Shown one piece after another: positions 1 to 9,293 of a DNA stretch of 64,000 nt. Under the pieces are notes generated by a model. The model did no database searches. It saw only the letters and a program-made list of their open reading frames with translations, and had not been told where the DNA came from. Numbering within the stretch: position 1 is the first letter of the stretch; each line of letters starts with the position of its first letter. The stretch is from Lachnospiraceae bacterium. Lineage in GTDB: Bacteria > Bacillota > Clostridia > Lachnospirales > Lachnospiraceae. The position numbers were made by a program, and so were the translations under genes. Where the stretch lies: assembly GCA_021203205.1 (NCBI GenBank), contig JAJQBQ010000021.1, forward strand, positions 1-64,000. The letters are read 5' to 3'.

Positions 1-137
1 CGACGGAAGCGACGGAAGCGACGGAAGCGACGGAAGCGACGGAAGCGACGGAAGCAACGGAAGCAACGGAAGCAACGGAAGCAACGTAAAGCAACGGAAG
101 CAACGAAAGCAACGTAAAGCAACGGAAGCAACGAAAA
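1..137. repeat. 9-bp tandem repeat with two 10-bp units
   Basis: Six copies of CGACGGAAG are followed by CAACGGAAG variants. Two units (82-91 and 110-119) are CAACGTAAAG, one base longer. Each long unit carries a TAA in the frame that reads Thr-Glu-Ala and shifts that reading into the next frame. The window begins inside the array, so its full length is unknown. Confidence 0.9.
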
Positions 138-184
138 TAACAGAAGAGACGAAGGGAACAGAAACAGCCAAAGCAACAGGCTAA
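2..184 (+). CDS. Possible repetitive C-terminal tail of an upstream gene (5' cut by window)
   Basis: One frame is open from base 2 to a TAA at 182-184. It reads Asp-Gly-Ser repeats, then Asn-Gly-Ser, then a Lys/Gln/Arg stretch and a Thr/Glu/Lys-rich end. The other two frames are also open at the edge and stop at 89 and 117, so the correct frame cannot be decided from this window. The stop lies 32 nt before the next start, which fits a gene ending here. No function can be assigned. Confidence 0.25.
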   Translation, partial: DGSDGSDGSDGSDGSDGSNGSNGSNGSNVKQRKQRKQRKATEATKITEETKGTETAKATG

Positions 185-216
185 ACGGAAATTATGAAAA
201 ACAGGAGGAATTACAC

Positions 217-993
217 ATGGGCATCATCGAGAGAATGAGACTGGACGGAAAGCGCGGCTTTGTGACGGGGGCGGCGCGCGGCATTGGGAAATGCACGGCT
301 ACAGCGTTTGCGGAAGCGGGCGCAGACGTAGCGATCGTGGATGTCGACATCGCGGAGGCGGAAAAGACCGCGAAGGAGATCAACGCACAGACAGGGCGTA
401 AGGTGATTGCTATCCGCACGGACTGCACGGACAAAGAACAGGTAGACCGTATGGTGGAACAGGTAGTGAGTGAGCTGGGCGGTCTGGATTTTTGCCATAA
501 CAACGCCGGTATCTGCATCAACGCACCTGCGGAGGAGATGACGTACGAACAGTGGCTGAAGGTAATCAATATTAACCTGAACGGCATTTTCCTCACGGAT
601 ATCGCGGCGGGAAAATACATGCTTAGCCATGGCGGTGGCTCGATCATTAACACGGCATCCATGTCTGCGCATATCGTCAATGTTCCACAGCCGCAGTGCG
701 CGTATAATGCGTCCAAAGCGGCTGTGATCCAGTTGACGAAGTCGCTGGCAATCGAATGGGCAAAGCGGGGTGTACGCGTTAACAGCATCAGCCCGGGATA
801 TATCGGGACGGAGCTTACCCTGAACTCCCCGACGCTGATTCCGCTGATTGAGCAGTGGAACGCGATGGCACCGCTCGGACGGATGGGCAAGCCGGAGGAA
901 CTGGAATCCATCTGCGTTTATCTGGCAGGGGACACCAGTACATTTACCACAGGTTCAGATTTCATCATAGATGGAGCGTTTACGTGCTTTTGA
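217..993 (+). CDS. SDR-family NAD(P)-dependent oxidoreductase
   Basis: This 258-residue protein is a classical short-chain dehydrogenase. It has the cofactor motif TGAARGIG near residues 18-25, NNAG near 91-94, a catalytic Ser in the NTASMS strand and YNASK (Tyr/Lys) near 164-168. Length and motif spacing match the family, which oxidises or reduces hydroxyl groups on sugars, polyols, steroids and other small substrates. Substrate cannot be read from sequence. A sugar symporter follows about 310 nt downstream, so a sugar or polyol is plausible. The start is supported by AGGAGG 7 nt upstream. The protein should be cytosolic. Confidence 0.9.
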   Translation: MGIIERMRLDGKRGFVTGAARGIGKCTATAFAEAGADVAIVDVDIAEAEKTAKEINAQTGRKVIAIRTDCTDKEQVDRMVEQVVSELGGLDFCHNNAGICINAPAEEMTYEQWLKVININLNGIFLTDIAAGKYMLSHGGGSIINTASMSAHIVNVPQPQCAYNASKAAVIQLTKSLAIEWAKRGVRVNSISPGYIGTELTLNSPTLIPLIEQWNAMAPLGRMGKPEELESICVYLAGDTSTFTTGSDFIIDGAFTCF

Positions 994-1002
994 TTATCCG
1001 TA

Positions 1003-1162
1003 TCATATGAAGCTGGGGTCGAAAGTTATGACACCACGGATTCCGCTCATTTTGGCCAATATATTGGCCAAAATGGATACATTCTCATGTTTTGCGGGTC
1101 CCAAATCCTTGAATTCGGAAGTAAACTTCCGATTCATGACGTTTGATTCTGGTGTCATATAG
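1003..1162. repeat. Dispersed palindromic element, copy 1 (with internal insertion)
   Basis: The ends are imperfect inverted repeats: ATATGAAGCTGGGGTCGAAAG at the left, with GTTTGATTCTGGTGTCATAT as the right counterpart. Its core (TATGACACCACGGATTCC, and TTGAATTCGG...CCGATTCAT) is the reverse complement of the element at 60573-60665. About 50 bases holding a TTTTGGCCAATATATTGGCC palindrome are inserted relative to that copy. Nothing else is seen in the 312-nt gap before the symporter. Confidence 0.7.
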
Positions 1163-1305
1163 ATGGGTGTAGCAAATTCCAAATTCCGTGACCACAGCAG
1201 TTTTTTCGCACTGCGGCCACGGACAGAAAACCACCGGTTCGTTCCGTGGGTTTCTGCCGGAGAAAGAAAGCCGCGATCATGAAAAGCGGGGACAGGAGAA
1301 CATAT

Positions 1306-2637
1306 ATGTTAAAAAAATGGGGGAAACGAGTCGGATATGGCATCGGCGACCTGGGGTGTAACCTCGTATTCAGCACGATGGCTTCCTATCTGATGGTATT
1401 TTACACGGATGTATTTGGAATATCGGCAGCGGCGGCCGGCACTATGATGCTGGTCACAAAGTTTATTGATGCGTTCACGGATACGGGCATGGGACTGATC
1501 GTCGACCGGACGCATACGAAATGGGGGCAGGGAAGACCGTATTTTGTGATCGGCGCGGTTCCGTTTGCGGTGTTTACGGTTCTGACGTTTATCATTCCGG
1601 ACTTTAGCGGCACAGGGAAGCTGATCTGGGCGTATGTCACTTACTGTCTGCTGTGCACGGCATACACCGTGGTGAATATTCCGCTCAATACTATCGTTCC
1701 GCGTCTGACATCGGACGTACATGAGAGGGATATTCTCGTATCTACGCGCATGGTATGTGCCATGGCGGGAACAGCGATCGTCATGACGATCACATCACCG
1801 CTGGTGAATTTTTTCGGGCAGGGGAATGAGGCGCGGGGGTATCTCATTGCCATGACGATCTATGGCATTGCGGCGATGCTCATCTTTTTTGTCACATTTG
1901 CCAGCACAAAGGAAGTGGTTCCGCCGACGATCAGTCAGAAGCATTCCTCGCTGAAAGAGGATTTTAAGGGGCTGACCGGTCAGGCATGGATCTTGTTCCT
2001 GCTGAATCTGTTTTACTTTTCGCTTTATGTTGTAAGAAGCACAACGGTAATTTATTATTTCAAATACAATCTTGGCAGGGAAGACTGGCTGTCGCTGGTG
2101 GGAATACTCGGCATTCTTTCCGGCTTGCCGATGCTTCTGTTGCTGCCGGAATTGGAAAAGCATTTCAGCAAGCGGAACCTGATGTTTTTCAGTGCAGCGC
2201 TGTACGTGGCGGGCGACCTGGTGATCTTCGCCGGGAAAAATTCCGCATTTTGCCTGCTTCTGGGGCTGGTGATCACAGGGCTTGGCATCTACGGGATCTT
2301 TGGCATCACATTTTCCATGCAGCCGGATGTCATTGATTATTCCGAATATAAGAAGAATGCGAGCGTGGCCGGGCTGATTGCGGCTTTTCAGGGATTTTTT
2401 GTAAAGGGCGGCATGGGGCTTACCAGCTTTATCATCGGCGCGTTTTTAAAGAGCGGCGGCTATGTCGCGAACGCCGTTCAGACAGAAAAAGCGTTGTCTT
2501 ATATCGAAATCTGCTTTATCTGGATCCCGATCGTACTGTGTGCAGCGATTGCGGTTCTTACATATTTTTATAAGCTGGACGGGATGCGGAAGGAGATGAC
2601 CGAGGCGCTGGAAGCAAGAAGAGGCGGAAGCCTGTAA
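1306..2637 (+). CDS. GPH-family sugar:cation symporter
   Basis: The 443-residue product is a polytopic membrane protein with about 12 hydrophobic segments. It resembles the glycoside-pentoside-hexuronide:cation symporters (MelB/XynP/YicJ type): KRVGYGIGDLGCNL near the N-terminus, an FYTDVFGI segment, then DAFTDTGMGLIVDRT in the first cytoplasmic loop. An ATG 60 nt upstream is in frame, but 1306 is preferred because CAGGAG lies 9 nt before it and the protein then begins MLKKWGKRVGYG, as family members do. It probably imports a plant-derived sugar with Na+ or H+. A strong terminator follows. Confidence 0.87.
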   Translation: MLKKWGKRVGYGIGDLGCNLVFSTMASYLMVFYTDVFGISAAAAGTMMLVTKFIDAFTDTGMGLIVDRTHTKWGQGRPYFVIGAVPFAVFTVLTFIIPDFSGTGKLIWAYVTYCLLCTAYTVVNIPLNTIVPRLTSDVHERDILVSTRMVCAMAGTAIVMTITSPLVNFFGQGNEARGYLIAMTIYGIAAMLIFFVTFASTKEVVPPTISQKHSSLKEDFKGLTGQAWILFLLNLFYFSLYVVRSTTVIYYFKYNLGREDWLSLVGILGILSGLPMLLLLPELEKHFSKRNLMFFSAALYVAGDLVIFAGKNSAFCLLLGLVITGLGIYGIFGITFSMQPDVIDYSEYKKNASVAGLIAAFQGFFVKGGMGLTSFIIGAFLKSGGYVANAVQTEKALSYIEICFIWIPIVLCAAIAVLTYFYKLDGMRKEMTEALEARRGGSL

Positions 2638-2745
2638 AAAGTATATGGAGTTCTGTGAGCAACCAGGTTTAGAAATGTTATGATATGTTATATCTGTGGC
2701 TGTTTCAGGGAAACCATGTTGTCTGAAATGAAAAGATGAAACGAA

Positions 2746-2786
2746 AGTCCCCTAAGAGGTACCACTCTTAGGGGACTTTTTGTTTT
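2746..2786 (+). terminator. Rho-independent terminator after the symporter
   Basis: A perfect 13-bp stem (AGTCCCCTAAGAG / CTCTTAGGGGACT) with a 6-nt loop is followed by TTTTTGTTTT. Confidence 0.95.
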
Positions 2787-2925
2787 CTGTGTCAGGCGAG
2801 GTAGAAAAACCGCAGGTCAAAAGATTACCTGCTCATCTAATCATTTGCAGATAGATGAGAACGACATCGACATCTGCATGAATAATCTGGGCTTATGAAA
2901 AATTTTTCATAATTTGAAAAAAAGC

Positions 2926-2954
2926 TTGAAAACTGACTCTGTAGTCTTTATAAT
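2926..2954 (+). promoter_or_regulatory. Sigma-A promoter of gdhA
   Basis: TTGAAA (2926-2931) and TATAAT (2949-2954) are separated by exactly 17 bp. Transcription would start near 2961 and give a leader of about 240 nt before gdhA. Confidence 0.75.
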
Positions 2955-2971
2955 AACCTCTGGTTTTTTCA

Positions 2972-3065
2972 CCGGGTATGAGTACAAATGTGTTTTCATT
3001 CACGGTAACCGGGTAAATTTATTCATTATTTTGAATAATATTCGTAAACAGTAACGAGTACCCGG
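2972..3065 (+). promoter_or_regulatory. Structured gdhA leader with competing stems
   Basis: CCGGGTA occurs at 2972-2978 and again at 3009-3015. Its complement TACCCGG occurs once, at 3059-3065, so two alternative long-range helices are possible. Inside the second lies TTATTCA/TGAATAA (3019-3025/3032-3038). No known riboswitch class was recognised. The arrangement would suit a leader switch, which is inference. Confidence 0.4.
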
Positions 3066-3113
3066 AAATATTTAAGACCGCACGTCACAGAGGCCGGAGC
3101 CGTGACAGGATAA

Positions 3114-4535
<1,422 letters not shown>

Positions 4536-4639
4536 TCCGGTGCGAAGCTTTTGGCATGTGAGGAACAAGGTCGTCGCATGGCAAACAGTATGGCAATTGG
4601 GTGAAGACAGGTCGTGTATCGACTGTAAATAACAAAAAG

Positions 4640-4681
4640 CTGCCATGTCAGTGTGAAAGTCACTGACATGGCAGTTTTTTG
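4640..4681 (+). terminator. Rho-independent terminator of gdhA
   Basis: A perfect 14-bp stem CTGCCATGTCAGTG / CACTGACATGGCAG with a 7-nt loop is followed by TTTTTTG. Confidence 0.95.
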
Positions 4682-4707
4682 TTATTTTAAATATCTTTCC
4701 CGAAACA

Positions 4708-4747
4708 TTAACCGGAATTTTACATGCGAACGGTATCAGATTTTACT
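4708..4747 (+). promoter_or_regulatory. PhoP-box-like direct repeats upstream of pstS
   Basis: TTAACC (4708-4713) and TTTACA (4719-4724) are spaced by 5 bp. A weaker ACGGTA follows at 4730 and a TTTTAC at 4741, giving an 11-bp periodicity. This resembles the TT(A/T)A(C)A-N5 repeats bound by PhoP in Bacillus. It fits the phosphate operon that follows, but no regulator is in the window. Confidence 0.35.
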
Positions 4748-4847
4748 TCCGGCTTCTAGAATATCGCCATGCTTAAGGGCATAAGAAAAATACATCGGCC
4801 GGAAAGAACGAGGCCGGGAAAGGGAAAAATCTTAAGATATGGGTCGG

Positions 4848-4982
4848 GTTACCTGCGTGGTAACACAGGATTACATAATGGGACACTGCAAAATCTCTGC
4901 GATAAAATCGATGCAGGGTGAGGTGTCAAGGATCAGACTCGTATCCTTAAGTCTGCACAAAAAAATGTGCAGGAAGAGGAGG
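4848..4982 (+). promoter_or_regulatory. pstS leader: three inverted repeats before the ribosome binding site
   Basis: Perfect inverted repeats are GTTACC-5-GGTAAC (4848-4864), AAGGAT-9-ATCCTT (4928-4948) and CTGCACA-6-TGTGCAG (4953-4972). The last ends just before the AGAGGAGG Shine-Dalgarno of pstS. No obvious -35/-10 pair was found in the 300-nt gap between the gdhA terminator and pstS. Confidence 0.45.
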
Positions 4983-4988
4983 CAAAAA

Positions 4989-5879
4989 ATGAGAAAAAGC
5001 TTCAAGAAATTATTCGTTACGACAGCGCTCGTAATGACAACAGTGATGGCACTTACCGCGGCAGGCTGCGGCAGCAGCGACGGTGACAGTGATAGCGACG
5101 GCAGCAGCTCTTCCAGCGGCGTGACCGGTACCATCAACGTAAAGTCCAGAGAGGAATCTTCGGGTACCAGAGGCGCATTTGAGGAACTCTTCGAGATCGA
5201 GGATCTGGTAAGTTCCAGTGAGATCACGAACTCCACTTCCGTTATGATGACATCCGTACAGACCGACAGCAAGGCGATCGGCTATGTATCCCTCGGTTCT
5301 CTTGACACCAGCATGGTAAAGGCAGTAAAGATCGACGGCGTGGAAGCGACGGCGGCCAACGTAAAGAACGGAACCTACACAGTATCCAGACCGTTCAATA
5401 TCGCAACCCTCGGTGACCCGACAGACCTGGCACAGGATTTCATCAACTACATCTTAAGCGATGAGGGCCAGGCGATCGTAGAAGATAATGGTTATGTAAG
5501 CGAAGGCAGCAACGGTGCCTATGAGTCCGCAGGTGTGACCGGTGAGATCACCGTTGGCGGTTCTTCTTCCGTAACTCCGCTGATGGAGAAGCTGGCAGAG
5601 GCATATGAAGAGCTGAACGATGGCGTGACCGTAAATGTTCAGCAGTCCGACTCCAGTACCGGCATGAGCTCCACCGCAGAGGGTGTGTATGACATCGGCA
5701 TGGCTTCCAGAGACTTAAAGGACAGCGAGACTGAGCTTGGTCTGGTAGGCCAGACGATCGCTCTTGACGGTGTTGCGGTTATCGTAAACCTGGAGAATGA
5801 CATCGACAACCTGACCACGGAGCAGGTAAACCAGATTTACACGGGCGAGATCACCACATGGGATGAGCTTGCTGAGTAA
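4989..5879 (+). CDS. pstS: Phosphate-binding lipoprotein PstS (permuted domain order)
   Basis: The start at 4989 follows AGAGGAGG and gives a lipoprotein signal peptide with lipobox LTAAGC (Cys about residue 25), then a Ser/Asp/Gly-rich linker. The mature 296-residue precursor is a periplasmic-binding-type protein for the Pst transporter, tethered outside the membrane. The phosphate-binding element SREESSGTRGAF and the AIGYVSLGSL strand, which lie in the second half of classical PstS, come first here. The segment GGSSSVTPLMEKLAEAY plus DIGMASRDLKDSE, which usually starts the protein, forms the C-terminal half. This looks like a circular permutation of the two lobes. The function is well supported by the pst genes downstream. 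Confidence 0.88.
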   Translation: MRKSFKKLFVTTALVMTTVMALTAAGCGSSDGDSDSDGSSSSSGVTGTINVKSREESSGTRGAFEELFEIEDLVSSSEITNSTSVMMTSVQTDSKAIGYVSLGSLDTSMVKAVKIDGVEATAANVKNGTYTVSRPFNIATLGDPTDLAQDFINYILSDEGQAIVEDNGYVSEGSNGAYESAGVTGEITVGGSSSVTPLMEKLAEAYEELNDGVTVNVQQSDSSTGMSSTAEGVYDIGMASRDLKDSETELGLVGQTIALDGVAVIVNLENDIDNLTTEQVNQIYTGEITTWDELAE

Positions 5880-5989
5880 GCGAGACAACAGGTCGCCGAA
5901 ATATAAAGTGACAACAGGGCTTTGAGAAGTTAGGAAAATGCTTCGCAAAAGAATCCCTGATGCCATAAAAAAGTGAGAATCATTAGGAT

Positions 5990-6046
5990 GTGCTCCTGAA
6001 TCTGAAAGATATCCTGCACGGTGGTGATGGATGTATTCAGGAGCAC
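5990..6046 (+). promoter_or_regulatory. 12-bp inverted repeat in the pstS-pstCA gap
   Basis: GTGCTCCTGAAT (5990-6001) and ATTCAGGAGCAC (6035-6046) are perfect complements separated by 33 nt. The element lies just before a terminator-like hairpin. Confidence 0.6.
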
Positions 6047-6052
6047 AGGGAG

Positions 6053-6084
6053 GAGCGCCGCCGCGTATGTGACGGCGCTCTTTT
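6053..6084 (+). terminator. Attenuator-like terminator between pstS and pstCA
   Basis: GAGCGCCG and CGGCGCTC form an 8-bp GC-rich stem followed by TTTT. Partial termination here would yield more binding protein than permease, a common stoichiometry for ABC importers; that role is inferred. Confidence 0.7.
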
Positions 6085-6107
6085 CCAACCATAAGAGGTA
6101 ATCTAAA

Positions 6108-8117
6108 GTGAGAAAACCATCAGAAATTATCATGCGCGGCGTATTTACGATCTGCGCATGCATGTCCATCCTCGCGGTGGCGTTGATCTGCATTTATATG
6201 TTCGCCAACGGAATACCGACCATTGCCGAGATCGGCGTGTTCAAATTCCTTTTTGGCACGACCTGGTCGCCGAGCAAGTATTACGCGACCGGCACCACGG
6301 ATGTGTTCGGCATCTTCCCGATGATCGTGGGCAGCCTCTATGTAACGGCGGGCGCGATCGTGGTGGGTGTGCCGATCGGGCTGCTGTGCGCGATCTTCTT
6401 CGCGAAGTTCTGCCCGAAAAAGCTGGCGAAAGTTTTAAAACCGGCGGTGGACCTGCTGGCAGGTATCCCGTCTATCGTCTATGGATTTTTCGGCATCGTG
6501 GTGTTGGTGCCGCTCGTTCAGGACATTTTTGGCACCAGCGGCAAGGGCGTGCTGACCGCGAGCATTTTGCTGGGCATCATGATCCTGCCGACTATTATAT
6601 CTGTTTCAGAATCGTCGTTAAAGGCAGTGCCGGAGAGTTACTATGAAGGCTCCCTCGCGCTGGGGGCGACCCATGAGCGCAGCGTCTTCTCCGTAGTGTT
6701 CCCAGCGGCGAAGTCCGGCATCCTCGCAGGCGTCATCTTAGGCATCGGCCGCGCCATCGGCGAGACCATGGCGGTCATCATGATCGCCGGCAACCAGGCG
6801 GTCATCCCGGAGAGCATCCTTTCCGGTGTCCGCACGCTGACCGCGAACGTAGTTCTGGAAATGGCCTACGCTACGGGGCTGCACCGGCAGGCGCTGATCG
6901 CGACTGCGGTGGTGCTGTTCGTGTTTGTACTGATTATTAACCTCTCCTTCTCCGCGCTGACGGCGGATCGGAGCGAGAAAAAGAAGAAGGAAGGCCGTGT
7001 TTCAAAAGTATTTGCGGCGGTGGGAAACGCCATCGCGAAGCCGTTTGCGGCGGTCGGAAGTTTCCTGGCGGGGATTCCGGGAAAGATATCGGGAATCTTT
7101 GCGAAGAAGGCGCAGGCAGATAAGGCTAACGCCGATGGAGGAAACGGTAGGGCAACTGCCGGAGCTACCGAAGCGGCGGGCGAGGCATTTGGCGAAACGG
7201 CAGGCGGAACATTCGGAAGCCGGGCGGGAACTGCAGAAGTCGGAAAACTTGCCGCCAACCGCCAGCGCATCACCTCGGTGATCGAGCGTGTTCTCGTCAT
7301 CTTCGCGGCCGTATTCTCCGTGGGTATCCTGATTTTCATTCTGGTCTATATCCTGGGCAACGGTATCCCGAGCTTCTTCACCACCGATGAGACCGGAAAA
7401 ACAGTATTTAACACCGGTCTGTTTGCCTGGAAATATACTTCATCGAACCAGTCCATGATGCCGGCCATCATCAACACACTGATCATGATGGGTCTGGTGC
7501 TGGTGATCTCGGTACCGATCGGCATGTTCTCCGCCATTTATCTGGTGGAATACGCGAAGCGCGGCAGCAAGCTGGTCAAAGTGGTACGTGTCACGACCGA
7601 GACGCTGTCCGGCATTCCGTCCATCGTCTTCGGCCTGTTCGGTTACCTGTTCATGGTGGTGCCGATGAAGCAAAATTCCCTGTTTGCCGGTGCCATCACC
7701 ATGTCCATGATGGTACTTCCGTTGATCATGCGTACGACGGAGGAAGCCTTAAAGGCAGTGCCTGACAGCTACCGCGAGGGCAGCTTCGGGTTGGGCGCGG
7801 GCAAGCTGCGCACGGTCTTCCGCACGGTATTGCCGACGGCGATTCCGGGCATCCTCTCCGGTGTCATCCTGGCGATCGGGCGTGTCAGCGGCGAAACCGC
7901 TGCACTCATCTATACAGCGGGAACCATTACCGGCGTGCCGAGTTCCATCATGGGATCCGGGCGTACGCTGGCGGTACATATGTATGCTCAGTTAAATGAG
8001 GGTATTTACATGGATCAGGCATACGCCACTGCGGTGGTGCTGCTGCTCATGGTGCTGCTCTTAAACGGCCTGTCCGGGCTGGTCGGCAAGATGGCGCAGA
8101 AGAAGAATCAGCAATAA
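6108..8117 (+). CDS. Fused phosphate ABC permease PstC-PstA
   Basis: One 669-residue frame encodes both membrane subunits of the phosphate importer. Residues about 1-285 match PstC, with the cytoplasmic coupling motif SYYEGSLALGATHERS. Residues about 385-669 match PstA, with the equivalent SYREGSFGLGAGKLRT. Each half has about six membrane segments. The roughly 100-residue linker is charged, then Ala/Gly-rich, with an amphipathic stretch. Nothing suggests a sequencing join, since the frame is open throughout. The start is GTG at 6108 with AAGAGG upstream; an in-frame ATG at 6132 is an alternative. PstB follows 24 nt later. Confidence 0.9.
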   Translation: MRKPSEIIMRGVFTICACMSILAVALICIYMFANGIPTIAEIGVFKFLFGTTWSPSKYYATGTTDVFGIFPMIVGSLYVTAGAIVVGVPIGLLCAIFFAKFCPKKLAKVLKPAVDLLAGIPSIVYGFFGIVVLVPLVQDIFGTSGKGVLTASILLGIMILPTIISVSESSLKAVPESYYEGSLALGATHERSVFSVVFPAAKSGILAGVILGIGRAIGETMAVIMIAGNQAVIPESILSGVRTLTANVVLEMAYATGLHRQALIATAVVLFVFVLIINLSFSALTADRSEKKKKEGRVSKVFAAVGNAIAKPFAAVGSFLAGIPGKISGIFAKKAQADKANADGGNGRATAGATEAAGEAFGETAGGTFGSRAGTAEVGKLAANRQRITSVIERVLVIFAAVFSVGILIFILVYILGNGIPSFFTTDETGKTVFNTGLFAWKYTSSNQSMMPAIINTLIMMGLVLVISVPIGMFSAIYLVEYAKRGSKLVKVVRVTTETLSGIPSIVFGLFGYLFMVVPMKQNSLFAGAITMSMMVLPLIMRTTEEALKAVPDSYREGSFGLGAGKLRTVFRTVLPTAIPGILSGVILAIGRVSGETAALIYTAGTITGVPSSIMGSGRTLAVHMYAQLNEGIYMDQAYATAVVLLLMVLLLNGLSGLVGKMAQKKNQQ

Positions 8118-8141
8118 TTATGTTTAATTTGGAGGTGGCTT

Positions 8142-8930
8142 ATGGCAGGCACACAGGCTGCGAACAGCACAAATAATAAATACAGCTTCGAGATCAAAGA
8201 CATGGATCTCTACTACGGAAGCTTTCAGGCATTGAAAAAAATTAACATGGCGCTCCCGCAGCGCGAGGTGGTGGCCTTCATCGGGCCCAGCGGATGTGGC
8301 AAGAGTACCCTTTTAAAATCCCTAAACCGCATGAATGACCTGGTGGAGGGATGCCGCATCACGGGCGAGATCAAACTGAACGGCGAGGACATTTACGGCC
8401 GCAGGGTGGATGTGAACCATCTGCGCAAGCGCGTGGGCATGGTGTTCCAGAAACCGAACCCGTTCCCGATGAGCATCTACGACAACATCGCCTACGGCCC
8501 CAGGACCCATGGCATCCGCAAAAAGTCCCGTCTCGATGAGATCGTGGAGAAGTCCCTGCGGGACGCAGCTATCTGGGATGAAGTGAAGGACCGCTTAAAG
8601 AAGAGCGCCCTGGGCATGTCCGGCGGACAGCAGCAGAGGATCTGCATCGCCAGAGCCCTGGCGGTGGAGCCGGAGATCCTGCTGATGGATGAGCCCACCA
8701 GCGCGCTGGATCCGATCTCCACCTCGAAGATCGAGGACCTGGCGGTGGAACTCAAAAAAAACTACACCATCATCATGGTGACCCACAACATGCAGCAGGC
8801 GGCGCGAATCTCGGATAAGACGGCATTCTTCCTGCTGGGCGAAGTCATCGAGTACGGCAGCACGGAGCAAATCTTCAATATGCCGAAGGAGAAGAAGACG
8901 GAGGATTATATCTCCGGGCGGTTTGGATGA
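8142..8930 (+). CDS. pstB: Phosphate ABC transporter ATP-binding protein PstB
   Basis: This 262-residue ATPase drives the PstCA permease. It shows Walker [10 protein letters not shown] (about residues 48-56), the Q-loop [15 protein letters not shown] typical of PstB, the signature MSGGQQQR (about 159) and Walker [13 protein letters not shown] followed by the H-loop VTHNMQQA. The signature reads MSGGQ rather than the commoner LSGGQ. The start is supported by GGAGGTGG. It is a peripheral protein on the inner face of the membrane and sits 24 nt after pstCA. Confidence 0.96.
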   Translation: MAGTQAANSTNNKYSFEIKDMDLYYGSFQALKKINMALPQREVVAFIGPSGCGKSTLLKSLNRMNDLVEGCRITGEIKLNGEDIYGRRVDVNHLRKRVGMVFQKPNPFPMSIYDNIAYGPRTHGIRKKSRLDEIVEKSLRDAAIWDEVKDRLKKSALGMSGGQQQRICIARALAVEPEILLMDEPTSALDPISTSKIEDLAVELKKNYTIIMVTHNMQQAARISDKTAFFLLGEVIEYGSTEQIFNMPKEKKTEDYISGRFG

Positions 8931-8987
8931 TTTTATTTTCAGGGATTATCAATCTCCGTGAAAGGGAGGAAAGGAGAGAGTTATAGT

Positions 8988-9260
8988 ATGAGTTTCCGAA
9001 ATAAATGTATCAGAGGAATGGTTGTTTTTCTCATATCTTTGCTTGCAGGGGGCGCCATTTTCTGCGCCGGATTACTGTATCGAGAGACCTTTTTCAATAT
9101 TCTTTCCTTTGTGGGAATTGTTATTATGATAGCGGGATTGGTGTTCGAACTGCTGGCATCAAGATGTCCAAAGTGCGGGGTACCGATTGATGGTATAATT
9201 CGGGCATATTGCCCATGGTGCGGGGAATTTCTGGACGAAGCAGAAAAGGATGAGACTTGA
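8988..9260 (+). CDS. Small two-helix membrane protein with a zinc ribbon
   Basis: The start at 8988 follows AAAGGAGAG and gives 90 residues; an upstream GTG at 8958 is less likely. Two hydrophobic segments (about residues 12-30 and 37-56) are followed by a C-terminal CPKC...CPWC zinc-ribbon of the kind found in many small Firmicutes membrane proteins. It lies between pstB and phoU in the same direction with short gaps, so it is probably co-transcribed with the phosphate operon. I know no pst component of this type. A role in sensing or assembling the transporter is only a guess. Confidence 0.75.
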   Translation: MSFRNKCIRGMVVFLISLLAGGAIFCAGLLYRETFFNILSFVGIVIMIAGLVFELLASRCPKCGVPIDGIIRAYCPWCGEFLDEAEKDET

Positions 9261-9293
9261 AAGCGGGCATGGAAGCCCGGATTGGAGGCAAAA

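Noticed and set aside
971-1162. Short open frame overlapping the SDR stop
   Set aside because: It runs through the palindromic repeat, has no ribosome binding site and no family resemblance.
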